Assembly: GCA_016946835.1 (NCBI GenBank)
Contig: JACVTC010000021.1
Location: forward strand, 106,001-170,000
DNA length: 64,000 bases
Direction: 5' to 3'
Origin: Neocallimastix lanati (nom. inval.)
Lineage: Eukaryota > Neocallimastigomycota > Neocallimastigomycetes > Neocallimastigales > Neocallimastigaceae
Positions 14,166-24,059 of this stretch are shown piece by piece (position 1 is the first letter of the stretch; every line of letters begins with the position of its first letter). A program made the translations under genes and the position numbers. The notes beneath the pieces were generated by a model. It had not been told where the DNA came from and did no database searches. It saw only the letters and a list, made by a program, of their open reading frames with translations.

Positions 14166-15407
14166 ATTCAAATTAAAAATTTAAGTTTTGTTCTAGCTTT
14201 CCTCAGTTGTTCTTTAACCACTACTTTAGCCACTCCAATTCCAAATAGTAATGATGTGCCTGAACTTTCTAATGATGAAATACTCAACAACAATTCCACT
14301 TTAAACGTTAATGATACTGATGTTACTGATGATCCAGAAGTTTCAAATGTGGAATACGATCTAAATCTTCCAGTTCTTGATAATATTGAAGATCCTAGTG
14401 ATGAAAATGATAATGAAACTAATAAATATGAAGCTGGTAGTACTTATATCAGTACTGGTAAATCCACTGATATTCCTACTGAAGCTTTCGAAGATTTTGG
14501 TGTTGGTGATTCATTTCTTCTTACTGAAGAGCTAAATGAAGTTCCAACTCAAGCTCCCCTCAGTAATGGCAATGAAGATAGCGAACCAGAATTAGGAGAA
14601 AAAAAAAGGAGGATTTCTCAACTGAAGGAGTCGATAGTCCTATTATCAATACTGAAGAACCAACCGAAACTCCTTTTGAAGAAATTGGTGAAGGAGATCC
14701 ACTCTTCTTTACTGAAGAGTCAAATGAAGTTCCAATTCAAGCTCCATTCAATAATGGAAAGAATGAAGATAGTGATAATGAAGAAAGTATCATTCCAACT
14801 CAAGGTTCAAAAATAATTAATGAACCAACTGAAAAAACAGCTGAAAAACTAATTGAACAACAAAATGAAACTTCAGATATAGAAGAAGAAAAAAATGTAA
14901 ATAAAAATGAAGAAAACCAAAAGGAAGATAATAAAAAGGAAGATAATAAAAAGGAAGATAATAAAAATGAAAAAGAACAAGCTCCAGTTAAAAGTAAAAA
15001 GAGAGTTTGTAGAGTTAAGGCTTCAACCACTCCAAAAGTTCCAATAGAAAAAACTGAAGGAAGTAGTGCTTCATCAACTGATACTAAATCCGAAAATAAT
15101 GATCCATCCACTGAAACTAAAACTGAAACCAATGAACCAAAGATAAATGAATCTGAAGAAAAAGAAAATGAATCTGAAGAAAAAGAAAATACAAATGAAG
15201 GAAATGAAAATGCAAATGAAAGAAATGAAAATGAAAATGAAAATGAAGATAAAACCACTTATGATAATGAAGTTGAAACTGATACTCCAGATAATTCAAA
15301 TAATGAAGAGGAAAAAAACCAATGAAAATGAAAATGAAAATGAAAACGAACCAGATCAAAAATTAAAAAATGATGAAGATAGTGATGATGCTGAAGCCAG
15401 TAATTAA
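14166..15407 (+). pseudogene. Decayed duplicate of the secreted acidic protein gene
   Basis: Aligned to 7327-8674 throughout. The start codon position reads ATT instead of ATG (14166-14168), although the signal-peptide codons after it survive. It has two of the long repeat units (GAAG words at 14490 and 14678, spacing 188 bp). The A run between them is 9 bases long where the in-phase unit has 7, shifting the frame. A second shift lies at an A7 run near 15312, where copy A has A6. The core KSKKRVCRVKASTTP and the end EDSDDAEASN are both still readable. Losing the start codon together with two shifts makes this a pseudogene rather than a set of sequencing errors, though the A-run changes alone could be errors. 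Confidence 0.8.
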
Positions 15408-15715
15408 AAAAAAAAATAATTAAATTCTCTTATTTGTTTTTATTAAATATAAAATTAAAGGATATTTTATAATCTATAGATTATTATACATAGAAATCAA
15501 TAACTATCTACTTATTAAGGTTTAAATTTTTTTTTCAATAGTTTTTTTTTTTTTTTTTTTTGAGGTTGACTTTTTGTTAAATAAAAAAAAAAAAAAAAAA
15601 AATACTTCATACAACTATTTATTATTCAAATAAGAATTAAAAATGTGATTTTGATATTTAAAAATTTAAAATATATAAATTAATAAAATAAAAAAGTAAA
15701 TTATATATATATAAA

Positions 15716-15721
15716 TCAAAT

Positions 15722-15752
<31 letters not shown>

Positions 15753-16564
15753 TTAATGGATACAAAATTGGATTGGGGTAACTTATGCATTTTTCCCATA
15801 TCTAGTACATCTCTGTAAGAATTTATGAGTGAAGATGATTTGTAATTTTTACGTGTGAGTAAAACTATATGGCCTTTAGTTTGATTAAGTGTAAGGTTTA
15901 GAACAGGATCAAAAATGGAATTGTCTGTGACGGTGTTATTCATTGGGTAGAAATAGTTACCATAATCTTTATGATTAATCGTGACTTCTTTTATGAATTC
16001 CCTGACTTTTTCTTCTTTGTTTTTAGTAGTGGTTTCAGCAATAGATTCTTCTTTGGTATGGATAATGATTGTCTCTGATGGGTGTTTCTTTAAAAAATTT
16101 TACACAAAATACTTACTACTTTTTTCAAAGAAAAGATGATTGTCATCTTCGTCTGTACAAAAAATAGTTTCTACAACCGGTAGACCGTTTCCGTGAGAAA
16201 AAGAACCAGTTTATTGGGCTCTAATTTGGCAGTCGAAAGTCTTATATCCAGATATCTAAATTCCATTTTCCAATTGTTCCGCAATGTTCAAGTCTTGAGT
16301 TTTAGCGTATTCAGCTATACGTGAGTTCATAGCCATTGGAAAAAACGGTAATACCTTGTACAGTAAAATCAACAAGTTTAATAGAGAACACTCTTCCTAT
16401 AAAATATGTACCACTATCATGAGTACCTGGAATATTGATTTCATTAAGTGTAAGATTTTGATTAAGACATTTCATCCATTGTGCATCAATATTGTTATCT
16501 TCCGCATTAGCATTAGTAATTAATGCTGTAAAAAAAATGTAATAGCAAATAATAAAACCTTCAT
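15716..16564 (-). pseudogene. Decayed PI-PLC-like phosphodiesterase gene with signal peptide
   Basis: On the minus strand from the ATG at 16562-16564 the sequence opens with MKVLLFAITFF, a signal-peptide start. It then matches the X-domain of secreted (bacterial-type) phosphatidylinositol-specific phospholipase C: WMKCLNQNLTLNEI, NIPGTHDSGTY (the catalytic-histidine loop), SHGNGLPV, FLKKHPSETIIIHTKEE, and GHIVLLTRKNY. These occur in the family order. The gene is broken in about five places and its 3' end fades into an (AT)n run, so it is a fossil. Such genes cleave glycerophosphoinositides or GPI anchors outside the cell; an origin by transfer from bacteria is possible but not shown. It lies between the decayed acidic-protein gene and the LINE. 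Confidence 0.8.
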
Positions 16565-17035
16565 TGTTAAATATAATATTATTAATATTATAAATTTTTA
16601 TTTTTGATTTATATATGAAATGAAAATCAGTTTATACTTAAATATATTATTATGCGGTATATTTCGAATGTAGATTTGCGTATATGTTTTATAGCTTCGA
16701 TTATCGCGAAGCATATGTCATAGACTTTATTAAATAAATATATATCATTTAGCACCAAATTAATAATACCATTTGTCCATTATTAATATAATAATACTTT
16801 ATTAGTATTGTTAAATAAAGTAATATTCAAAATAAAATTTATAAATAAAATAAAATTCGTATATGAGTAACTTGTTATTATCATACATGTATTAATTACA
16901 ATAGATAATTTAGCTTTGATGATCTAAATATCAATCTGTAAAATCTAATCTTTTAAAATTTATTTATTGAAAGTTTATTTATTTATTATGAATAGTAATA
17001 CATCAATTTAACTGCGCTAATATGCTAGAACATTA
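16565..17035. other. A/T-rich spacer
   Basis: No gene was recognised. A small patch at about 16655-16720 has more G+C (TTTCGAATG, GATTATCGCGAAGC) but no reading frame or fold that I can name. Confidence 0.45.
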
Positions 17036-17159
17036 TTTTTTTTTTTTTTTTTTTTTTTTTAGACTAGGAATAAACTTTATTTAATAATATTTTTTTTTTA
17101 AAAAAATACATGAAGTTTAAATACATGAAATTTTTTTTTTTTATATTAATATTAAAAAA

Positions 17160-17879
17160 CTACGTTATGAGATTCGAGGACGAAAAGGCCTCTAACTCTT
17201 CCCATTCATCGAAGATAACTCCATGTGGATGAAAATTATCATTCGAATCTGTATCAGAATTTCTTCTTTGCCTTATCGTTACGACGTCGACGCTCTTGAC
17301 AACGGTAGGTCTAACACTATACAAATCTATCATGGTGTAAAAATCACCAATCACAATAGGCATAACGTTAGTAAGGAATTCCGCAAGCCCCACAAAATAT
17401 GAAATCGGGAAAGAAGACTCGTTCGAAGGTGATTGAAAAATATTATTAATAAATCGCCTTCTTTCCCCCGAGCCGATCTTTAAGATTTCAAATACTGCAT
17501 TTCCGCCAAGAAGGAGACACAGCAGGTAAAAATTGATATTATCATCAAAATCTTCCTCTTTATCATCAGGAATGTTCAATGATTTCTCATGAACAATAAG
17601 AGAAAAATTAATAAAAATTTCATCAACAAAGGGAATGAAATGTTGCCTAAATTCTTCAAATTTAGGACATAAAAGTATCCAGTGTGTAAAACTAGGTATG
17701 CTGTTACTCTCACCACAACAAGGGCAGTATGTTGGGCAATTTTCTGATACTAGATTACTTTTAACATACGTTTTTACATCAAATTTGAATCCACATTTAA
17801 TTCGTCCAATCCAAAAAAAATCCAAGAGAAAATTGTGAATATTTAAGTGATAGACGTTGAATAAATTTTTTAAAACCAA
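17160..17879 (-). CDS. LINE C-terminal region with CCHC motif
   Basis: Continuation of the LINE polyprotein after the reverse transcriptase, in a shifted frame. It carries CPTYCPCCGES, then HWILLCPKF, which together give the CX2C...HX4C pattern usual after LINE reverse transcriptases. It is followed by about 150 residues that recur in the truncated copies at 49710-50525 (HEKSLNIPDDKEEDFD) and 22021-22669 (GLAEFL, KSVDVV). The first codon is TTG, so this is not a separate gene with its own start. The conserved tail after the zinc knuckle has no function that I recognise. Confidence 0.75.
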   Translation of the reverse strand: MVLKNLFNVYHLNIHNFLLDFFWIGRIKCGFKFDVKTYVKSNLVSENCPTYCPCCGESNSIPSFTHWILLCPKFEEFRQHFIPFVDEIFINFSLIVHEKSLNIPDDKEEDFDDNINFYLLCLLLGGNAVFEILKIGSGERRRFINNIFQSPSNESSFPISYFVGLAEFLTNVMPIVIGDFYTMIDLYSVRPTVVKSVDVVTIRQRRNSDTDSNDNFHPHGVIFDEWEELEAFSSSNLIT

Positions 17880-17961
17880 ATTTAAATTTCTTGTATTTTG
17901 TAGATCTGATCGCAGGAGTGCTTGAATAATGAATATTTTCCCAGTAAAACTTCCTTATTTC

Positions 17962-20237
17962 TCAAGGAAGTTTATTATTGTGCTTGTGTACTGCTAAACT
18001 CCGTGCTTTTTTCGTCCATGAATAGTGAGAAAGTGTAGGTATATTTTTGACTAAATGAGAAATAATACAAGAAGAGTCTTTCCACTTTTTAAAGCATCGA
18101 ATCATCGCCTTAGCACAAAAACTAGCTATAGGAGATATAGAAAGTTCCTTAGACATATTGCAAATTGAAGTATTGGAGGTTTTATTTTTAAACCCGAAAC
18201 TCCAATACAAACCTCGATTAAAAGCAGTTTGAGCTTTTTCAGTATTCTTTTTATTTGAACCAAGTAAGGGAGCATAATAAAGAACTGAACTAAGGACAAA
18301 AGAAACTAGTATACGAGTTTTAAAGTAGAAAGGAACATTCCTATTGGTTAAAAAACTAAAGAAAGAGTTAACTGTATAATTAATTTTACTATTCATCTTA
18401 GCAATAATAGGTTTTAAATCCAACGATTCATTAAAAGGTATACCAAGATATGTATATTGATTAGCGCTTGATATATAGTTCATACCAAGTCTAAAAGTAG
18501 GATTTTCATAATGTCTTGAAGGTATAAAATTCTTTGGTTTAACAACTAGTGTAGCGCATTTATTGATTCCAAAGGTCATTTCATTTTTAATACCCCAATC
18601 ATGAGCGATATTCAAAAGGTTTTTAAGTGAAGATTTTGTAGGAGCTAATAATACAATATCATCAGCAAATAATCCACCACAACACTTTTTCTTTTCAGTA
18701 ATCACACCATAACTTTTACATTTATCAAAAATATCATTGATAAATATATTGAATAAGATAGGTGAGAGAGGACACCCTTGGCGAACACCACGGTGTATTG
18801 GAAATTCTTTTGAAAGTTTACCATTAAAGTTTGCACGAGCTTTCGAGGTAAGGTATAGATTAGTAATGAATTGAAGGCATTTACCACGAATACCAAGATT
18901 ATCTAGTTTAGTAAGTATATTGTAAATTGGAACTGAATCATAAGCTTTTTTAAGGTCAAGAAAGGCAAGAAAGGTAAATTTATCCTTAAATTTTCTTCTT
19001 TGACAAATTTCACGAATGGATACAAATAAACTAATACATTCTTCTTTATTTCTAAAACCAAACTGTTCTGGTCTAATTATTCCATTAGAAAAAGCATAGT
19101 CCGATATTCTTTTAGTGACAATTTTTGATAGAATTTTTAAACCTACATTGATGAGTGAAATACCACGATAATTATTACAATCTGAAAGATCCCCTTTTTT
19201 AGGAATAGAAACAATAGAAGCAGAGTTCCATTCATTAGGAAAGTCACCATCCCAAATTTTATTAAAAAGTAATAACAGACACTTTGCACAATCGGAATAA
19301 GTAACCTCTTGATTAGAGTCATCCTGAGAAGAATTTCTACTCTCAGAATTAAAAAATGCTTTAAAAAATTCTGTAGGTATACCATCAGGACCAGGTGCTT
19401 TGTTAATTTTCATTGAAAGAACAGTTGAATGAATTTCTGACATGGAAATAGGTTGATTAATATCCCATGATTCCTGAGGAGTAGAAGAATTATTAAGTAT
19501 TCTTTTCCAATAATTTTCATTAAGACTGTGACCAGTTATATCAGAAGCAAGTTCTTCATAGTGTTCTGCAAAACGATTGAGTTGATCTTCTTGGGATACT
19601 AGAACATTACCTTCTTTATCTTTAATGTATACAGGTGATTGGGAAGGAGAGTAAGAAGGTTTAGAAATTTTCTTAAGTCCAGACCAACCACGCTGGGCAT
19701 CATTTTTTAATAAACATTCGCCGATGGAATGAATCAAATTTTTAAATCTAATATTCCTAATATTTCTTTTAATACTAATGATATAATCAGAAAGAACTCT
19801 ATATTCTTTTGAGAGATCACAAAATTCTTGAAGATTTGACAAATCATTACTAAGTTTAAAATTTTTAATCCTTTTATAAAATAAATGTTTTTCATGTGAT
19901 AATTTCTTAATATAAGCAGGACAATGGAACGCTGAACCCTGTAAATTTGTAGGAACTCTTGCTTGAATGTCATCGCCTATTTTATTTGCTGTGTCAAGAA
20001 GTTTTTTAACCATTGTATTAGAGTCTAGATTATCATTATGTTCAAATTCATTCAGTAAACATGTGAATTTATTATGAGAGAAGATTGCTTCACGTTTATC
20101 CCTACAAATTCGATTAGACCACTTAATTTGTATATCCCGAGGGGGAGTAACAAAACCATCAGGAGATATTTTTTTTACAAGAAAGAATAAGCGGTAAATG
20201 GTCAGAGATGTCATTAAAAGAGTAGCATACAGAAGCA
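17962..20237 (-). CDS. LINE reverse transcriptase region
   Basis: Contains reverse transcriptase motifs in order: KAPGPDGIPTEFFKAF, NNYRGISLINVGLKI, EQFGFRNKEEC, FLDLKKAYDSVP, HRGVRQGCPLSPILFN and the catalytic FADDIVLLAP. It copies the element's RNA at the nicked target. The frame overlaps the end of the endonuclease frame by about 80 nt. The family normally has both in one frame, so the real protein would run straight through. The end at TGA near 17962 is premature for the element, since related residues continue (KFYWENIHYSS). Confidence 0.9.
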
Positions 20238-21247
20238 ATATTCAGATAATTTCTTAATTTATCGTTCACTACTATAAAATCAATACAAGAATTCTTTCCA
20301 CCATTAGACCAAGTAAATTGATGACCAACCATATCCATAACAAACCATTGAGGGGAAATTCTAAGAATAAGATCTTTGAGTTGTTGCTTAGTCATATTGA
20401 AATCACCAACAATAGCCGAAGGGTTATTCTGATGGTTCTTGAGCCAATTAGCAAAATCAGTTTCCGCTTTTTCTCTAGAGTCTTTGTGTTTTTTGCTAGG
20501 GATGTAAATGTTCCCTAAAGAACATCTGACACCCCAAAAAGAGAATATATTTACTGAGAGTATATATCTATATTCAAAATCATCATTAGTGAATTGGCAG
20601 GAGGAGTGCACACCTATATAAAGGCCCCTCATACCAGGGATTTTTTTGTCCGCACGTCTCAGTACTGTTCTATAATGATTAAGGAATGGATATGAGTTAG
20701 AAAAGGAGTTAAGGAATGAACTATTACCGACTTCTTGAAGACAAATACAAATAGGATTAAAGATTGAATTAAAATTGGTAAGTCCGTCACGTTTTTCAGA
20801 ATTCCAACCATTTATGTTCCAGCTAATACAGAGGTTGAAATATTTAGTATTCGAGAAAGGGTTAGCATACAGGAGGCTTTCAGAGATGGGGATTGAGGGT
20901 TCAGAATAATACCTGGTTCTATTATGATTAACATTGCTAAATGTGCGTATCCTTGAAGTAATCTTCCATTTTATTCTTTTAACAGGTAAGTGCTTAGTAA
21001 TCAAATAAATAACCTTCAAATAATCAGTACAATTATTATAGTTAACTCTTAGGATGAAGTAGTTTTCCATATTAATATAGTGTTTTTTAACGATTCCATG
21101 AACAACTTCATTACAATTTGATATCTTTTTGCTTAAAAATTCCCATAGTCTACTTTCAGTCCAAGATTCAAGATCATGAATGAAAATTAAAACAAATTTA
21201 TCATGGTCAGGACCATAAAGTCGCAGACCTCTTCGTATAGTTGACAT
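20159..21247 (-). CDS. LINE N-terminal region and APE-type endonuclease
   Basis: A 362-codon frame starting ATG at 21245-21247. Residues 138-353 form an exonuclease-endonuclease-phosphatase domain: SWNINGWN at 142-149, CLQEV at 169-173, GDFN at 281-284 and SDHLPL at 348-353, which hold the metal and catalytic residues. It would nick target DNA for target-primed reverse transcription. Residues 1-130 precede the endonuclease and are unusual. They begin MSTIRRGLRLYGPDHDKFV and include HDLESWTESRLWEFLSKK, which may be a small nucleic-acid-binding fold or the remnant of an upstream reading frame; I do not recognise them. The frame ends two codons after an A8 run where the reverse transcriptase frame begins. 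Confidence 0.88.
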   Translation of the reverse strand: MSTIRRGLRLYGPDHDKFVLIFIHDLESWTESRLWEFLSKKISNCNEVVHGIVKKHYINMENYFILRVNYNNCTDYLKVIYLITKHLPVKRIKWKITSRIRTFSNVNHNRTRYYSEPSIPISESLLYANPFSNTKYFNLCISWNINGWNSEKRDGLTNFNSIFNPICICLQEVGNSSFLNSFSNSYPFLNHYRTVLRRADKKIPGMRGLYIGVHSSCQFTNDDFEYRYILSVNIFSFWGVRCSLGNIYIPSKKHKDSREKAETDFANWLKNHQNNPSAIVGDFNMTKQQLKDLILRISPQWFVMDMVGHQFTWSNGGKNSCIDFIVVNDKLRNYLNIASVCYSFNDISDHLPLILSCKKNIS

Positions 21248-21430
21248 AATAAAATAAAAAACTTATCTATATTAATAAAAGGTAAGTGTAATATAAAAAT
21301 AAAAAAATAAAATTAGTAAAAAATTAAAAAATTAAAAAAAATAAAAATTTATTGCTGTTGTCTTCTCTTTCGTGTATATTGTTTGCTAAAACTTGTTTGT
21401 TTTTCTTTCTTTTTGTGTTGACTAGTTTTT

Positions 21431-22005
21431 AATTAATGATTTTCAATTATAAATTCCTGTTTTATGTAAAAATTTCTGTAAAATAATCATATATAATATA
21501 AAATTTAAATGTTAATGAAATAATAGTTGTGAAAAACTATAAAAAGATTCCCATCCGTTAAATAATGTCTCAAACACAAGCTTTGGAGTGAATCAATCTC
21601 CTACATTTCCATTTTACAATAGCTACATGAGAGTATAAATAATACTATAGAAAAAAAACATATACAAAAGAATGCTAAAGTAAAAAATACAATAGATTCA
21701 TTACAATGATAATATGTAGAAACTACATGATATTATTAATTATACAACTCCAATGTTACTACATATCCAGTTTAAGACATTATAGAACGTCAAGTTCACT
21801 TTCTACAGTCTTCCAGTATTCCAGATTTCTCTCTTCGTACTAGAAGCCACTTTAGAAAGGATAACCATTGATTATCATCAGAATCACAGAAAGCTGTAAT
21901 TAGTACACCTGATATAGGTTATTCCTTTTCCATCAACCCTCCATGGACCTGGAAAAACAGTCCACTTCATTGAGGATATTCATATATAAAATTATAATTA
22001 TTATT
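21431..22005. other. Unassigned sequence with moderate G+C patch
   Basis: Between the LINE 5' leader and the truncated LINE copy. From about 21545 to 21965 the composition is closer to coding DNA, and short readable pieces occur on the minus strand (for example YWKTVESELDVL). Stops are frequent and no family was recognised. It may be a decayed gene or a further part of an old element. Confidence 0.4.
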
Positions 22006-22018
22006 TAGTAATTTCTAC

Positions 22019-22020
<2 letters not shown>
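22006..22020. repeat. 15-bp target-site duplication, left copy
   Basis: TAGTAATTTCTACTA, identical to 22670-22684. It flanks the T run (A-tail side) of the truncated LINE. Confidence 0.92.
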
Positions 22021-22087
<67 letters not shown>

Positions 22088-22669
22088 CAGGGAAGAGAAT
22101 ACACTTCCAAAAACTTTATTAAATTTTATTTTAAAAAATACATGTAGGTGAAAAGTACATTAGAAATTAAAAATAAAAAATAAAAAAATAAAAAATAAAA
22201 AATAAAAAAGCTCGAAAATACTATGTATCTCGGCAAGTTGTACTATGCGGGAATTTTACCCTTCCTATCAAATAAAAAAGAAATAAAATTTAGAAGTAAC
22301 ATCCTTAAAATAGATAGTGTGGTGTCCACTAAACTCTCCCCGGATTCATCATTTATTGAGCTACTAGGGCGAGAATCACCCTTCGTAGTAATAGATGATA
22401 ATCCTGTATTTTCATTATGCCTTATCAGTACGACGTCGACGCTCTTGGTTAAGTTTGATATTTTGCAATACCTATCAAATAATAGCTCAAACGAACTACT
22501 TATGATAGGTATTGCATTTGATAAGAATTCCGCCAAGCCCACAATTTTTGGAACAGGTGACTCAGATGAACCTTTGAAAAGTAGTTCATTTAAATGTCTC
22601 TGTTCCCCACTATCGAAATGTAGTTCATTTAAAACTAAAGTCCCACCAAGAAGGAACAAGTATATATAA
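22021..22669 (-). mobile_element. 5'-truncated LINE copy of a second subfamily
   Basis: A T run of about 64 bases (22021-22084) is the A-tail on the minus strand. It is preceded in the sense direction by CTTCCCTGTCT, a 3' end similar to but distinct from the 17-kb LINE. The retained coding part (22243-22659 as an open frame) matches the C-terminal end of that LINE: LLGG, SGEQRHLNEL, GLAEFLSNAIPII, TKSVDVVLIRH. It is flanked by perfect 15-bp direct repeats, the signature of target-primed insertion. The intact repeats, long tail and open frame indicate a recent insertion. Confidence 0.92.
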
Positions 22670-22684
22670 TAGTAATTTCTACTA
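22670..22684. repeat. 15-bp target-site duplication, right copy
   Basis: TAGTAATTTCTACTA, identical to 22006-22020. It marks the 5' truncation point of the LINE copy. Confidence 0.92.
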
Positions 22685-22827
22685 AATTGGCGTTATTTCT
22701 ATATTACAAATGGAAATATTTCTTAATGTTTACTTATTGATAAATATTTTCGTTATGATTAATTAAAAAAGGTGTTTTATTCCATAATATTCAATCATTG
22801 CTTTATATAAAGTAAAAATAATTCCAC

Positions 22828-22860
<33 letters not shown>

Positions 22861-24059
22861 AAAAATCCCATCCCATGAATCATCCTCCATCCGTTTAGTT
22901 AACCCAACACACTCCACCTCTAATCCTATTTACATACACTCCTTTTATTCAGAAAAATTACTTTTAATTTTTTTTTTTTTTTTTTTTTTTACAAAATCAT
23001 GTTAATTTAAAGTTTTAGTTTTAGTTTTAGTTTTAGTTTTTTTATTTATTTATTTCTTTATTTAATTTTTTTTATTTTGGATTATAAAAGTTTTTTATTT
23101 TTTATTTTTTTATTTTTTTATTTATTTTTATTTTTTAATAAACTTTTATATTTTATAATATCCAATTGATTTTTAAATAAAGTATTTTAATATTCTTATT
23201 ATTTTTTATTATTAAATTTATTTAAAAGAAAAAAAAATACTCAATTTAAATATCTTTACTTTTTTTATATATATAATTTTAAAAGTTCTGATTTTAATTT
23301 ATATTTCTTTCATGTTTTTTTTTTTGTTAAGCTTTTTTCAGCTTTTTTTTTATTTATTTTTTTTGTTTATTTGTTTTATTTATACATAATAAAAATTACT
23401 TTTTTTCACAATTTCTATTTTATAAGTTATCCTATAAAATAAAATTGTACTCTCTTTTTTTTTTAAAAATTATTTAATTTACTATTTTAAATTATTGTTA
23501 TTTTTTTTATATTTATATTTATATTTATAATTTTTTTTTAATTTTAATTTTTTAAAAGGGAGCAATATTATTTTTTTTAATTATTTTTTCTTTTTTTTTT
23601 CTTTTAATTTTTTAATAAAAATCATTAAAATTAATTAATAAATTAAATATATTTATTTTTAAAAAATATTCAATAAATTAACATATATTAAAGAATAATA
23701 ATTATTATTAATTTTTTTTGAAATTATTATCCTTAAAATATTCTATAGTAATCCATATTTTCTATTATTAATGGAATCATTTAGAATAAATAAATAAAAT
23801 ATTATAATTATTTGTAAATTTAATAAAAATATTTACATATTTAAATTATTATTATAAATAAAAAATAAAAAATTATTTTATTTTAATAATAATTATAATA
23901 TTTTTTTAATTATTCTTTCTCTATAAAATAAATATATATTTATCATAAAAATTATAATAAATATATATTATTAATAATAAATATTTCAAAATAAATAAAA
24001 AAATAATATAAAACTTTTTTATTTATTTTTTTTATTTATAAAACAATTAAGAATTAAAT
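22685..24059. other. A/T-rich spacer
   Basis: No gene was seen. A C-rich patch at about 22865-22945 (CCCATCCCATGAATCATCC, CCAACACACTCCACC) has no frame or fold that I recognise. The rest is A/T with T runs, and forms the 3' flank of the acidic-protein gene. Confidence 0.55.

Larger units (their letters stand above)
17036..21430 (-). mobile_element. Non-LTR retrotransposon (LINE) with APE endonuclease and reverse transcriptase
   Basis: Reads on the minus strand from a 5' leader near 21430, through an APE-type endonuclease, a reverse transcriptase and a CCHC-bearing C-terminal region, to a 3' end CCTAGTCT followed by an A-tail of 25 (T run 17036-17060). The domain order is that of APE-bearing LINE clades such as the fungal Tad-like group; clade is not resolved. 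The main frame is interrupted three times: an extra A in an A8 run near 20175, a TGA near 17962, and an extra A in an A6 run near 17871. The copy is therefore dead or carries sequencing errors, but it looks young because everything else is intact. No target-site duplication was found, and the 5' edge is a guess from composition. Confidence 0.85.

Noticed and set aside
15117-15407. Lys/Met-rich + frame and Phe/His-rich minus frame in the decayed duplicate
   Set aside because: Out-of-frame readings of the acidic repeat. Only the last part of the + frame coincides with the true family frame.
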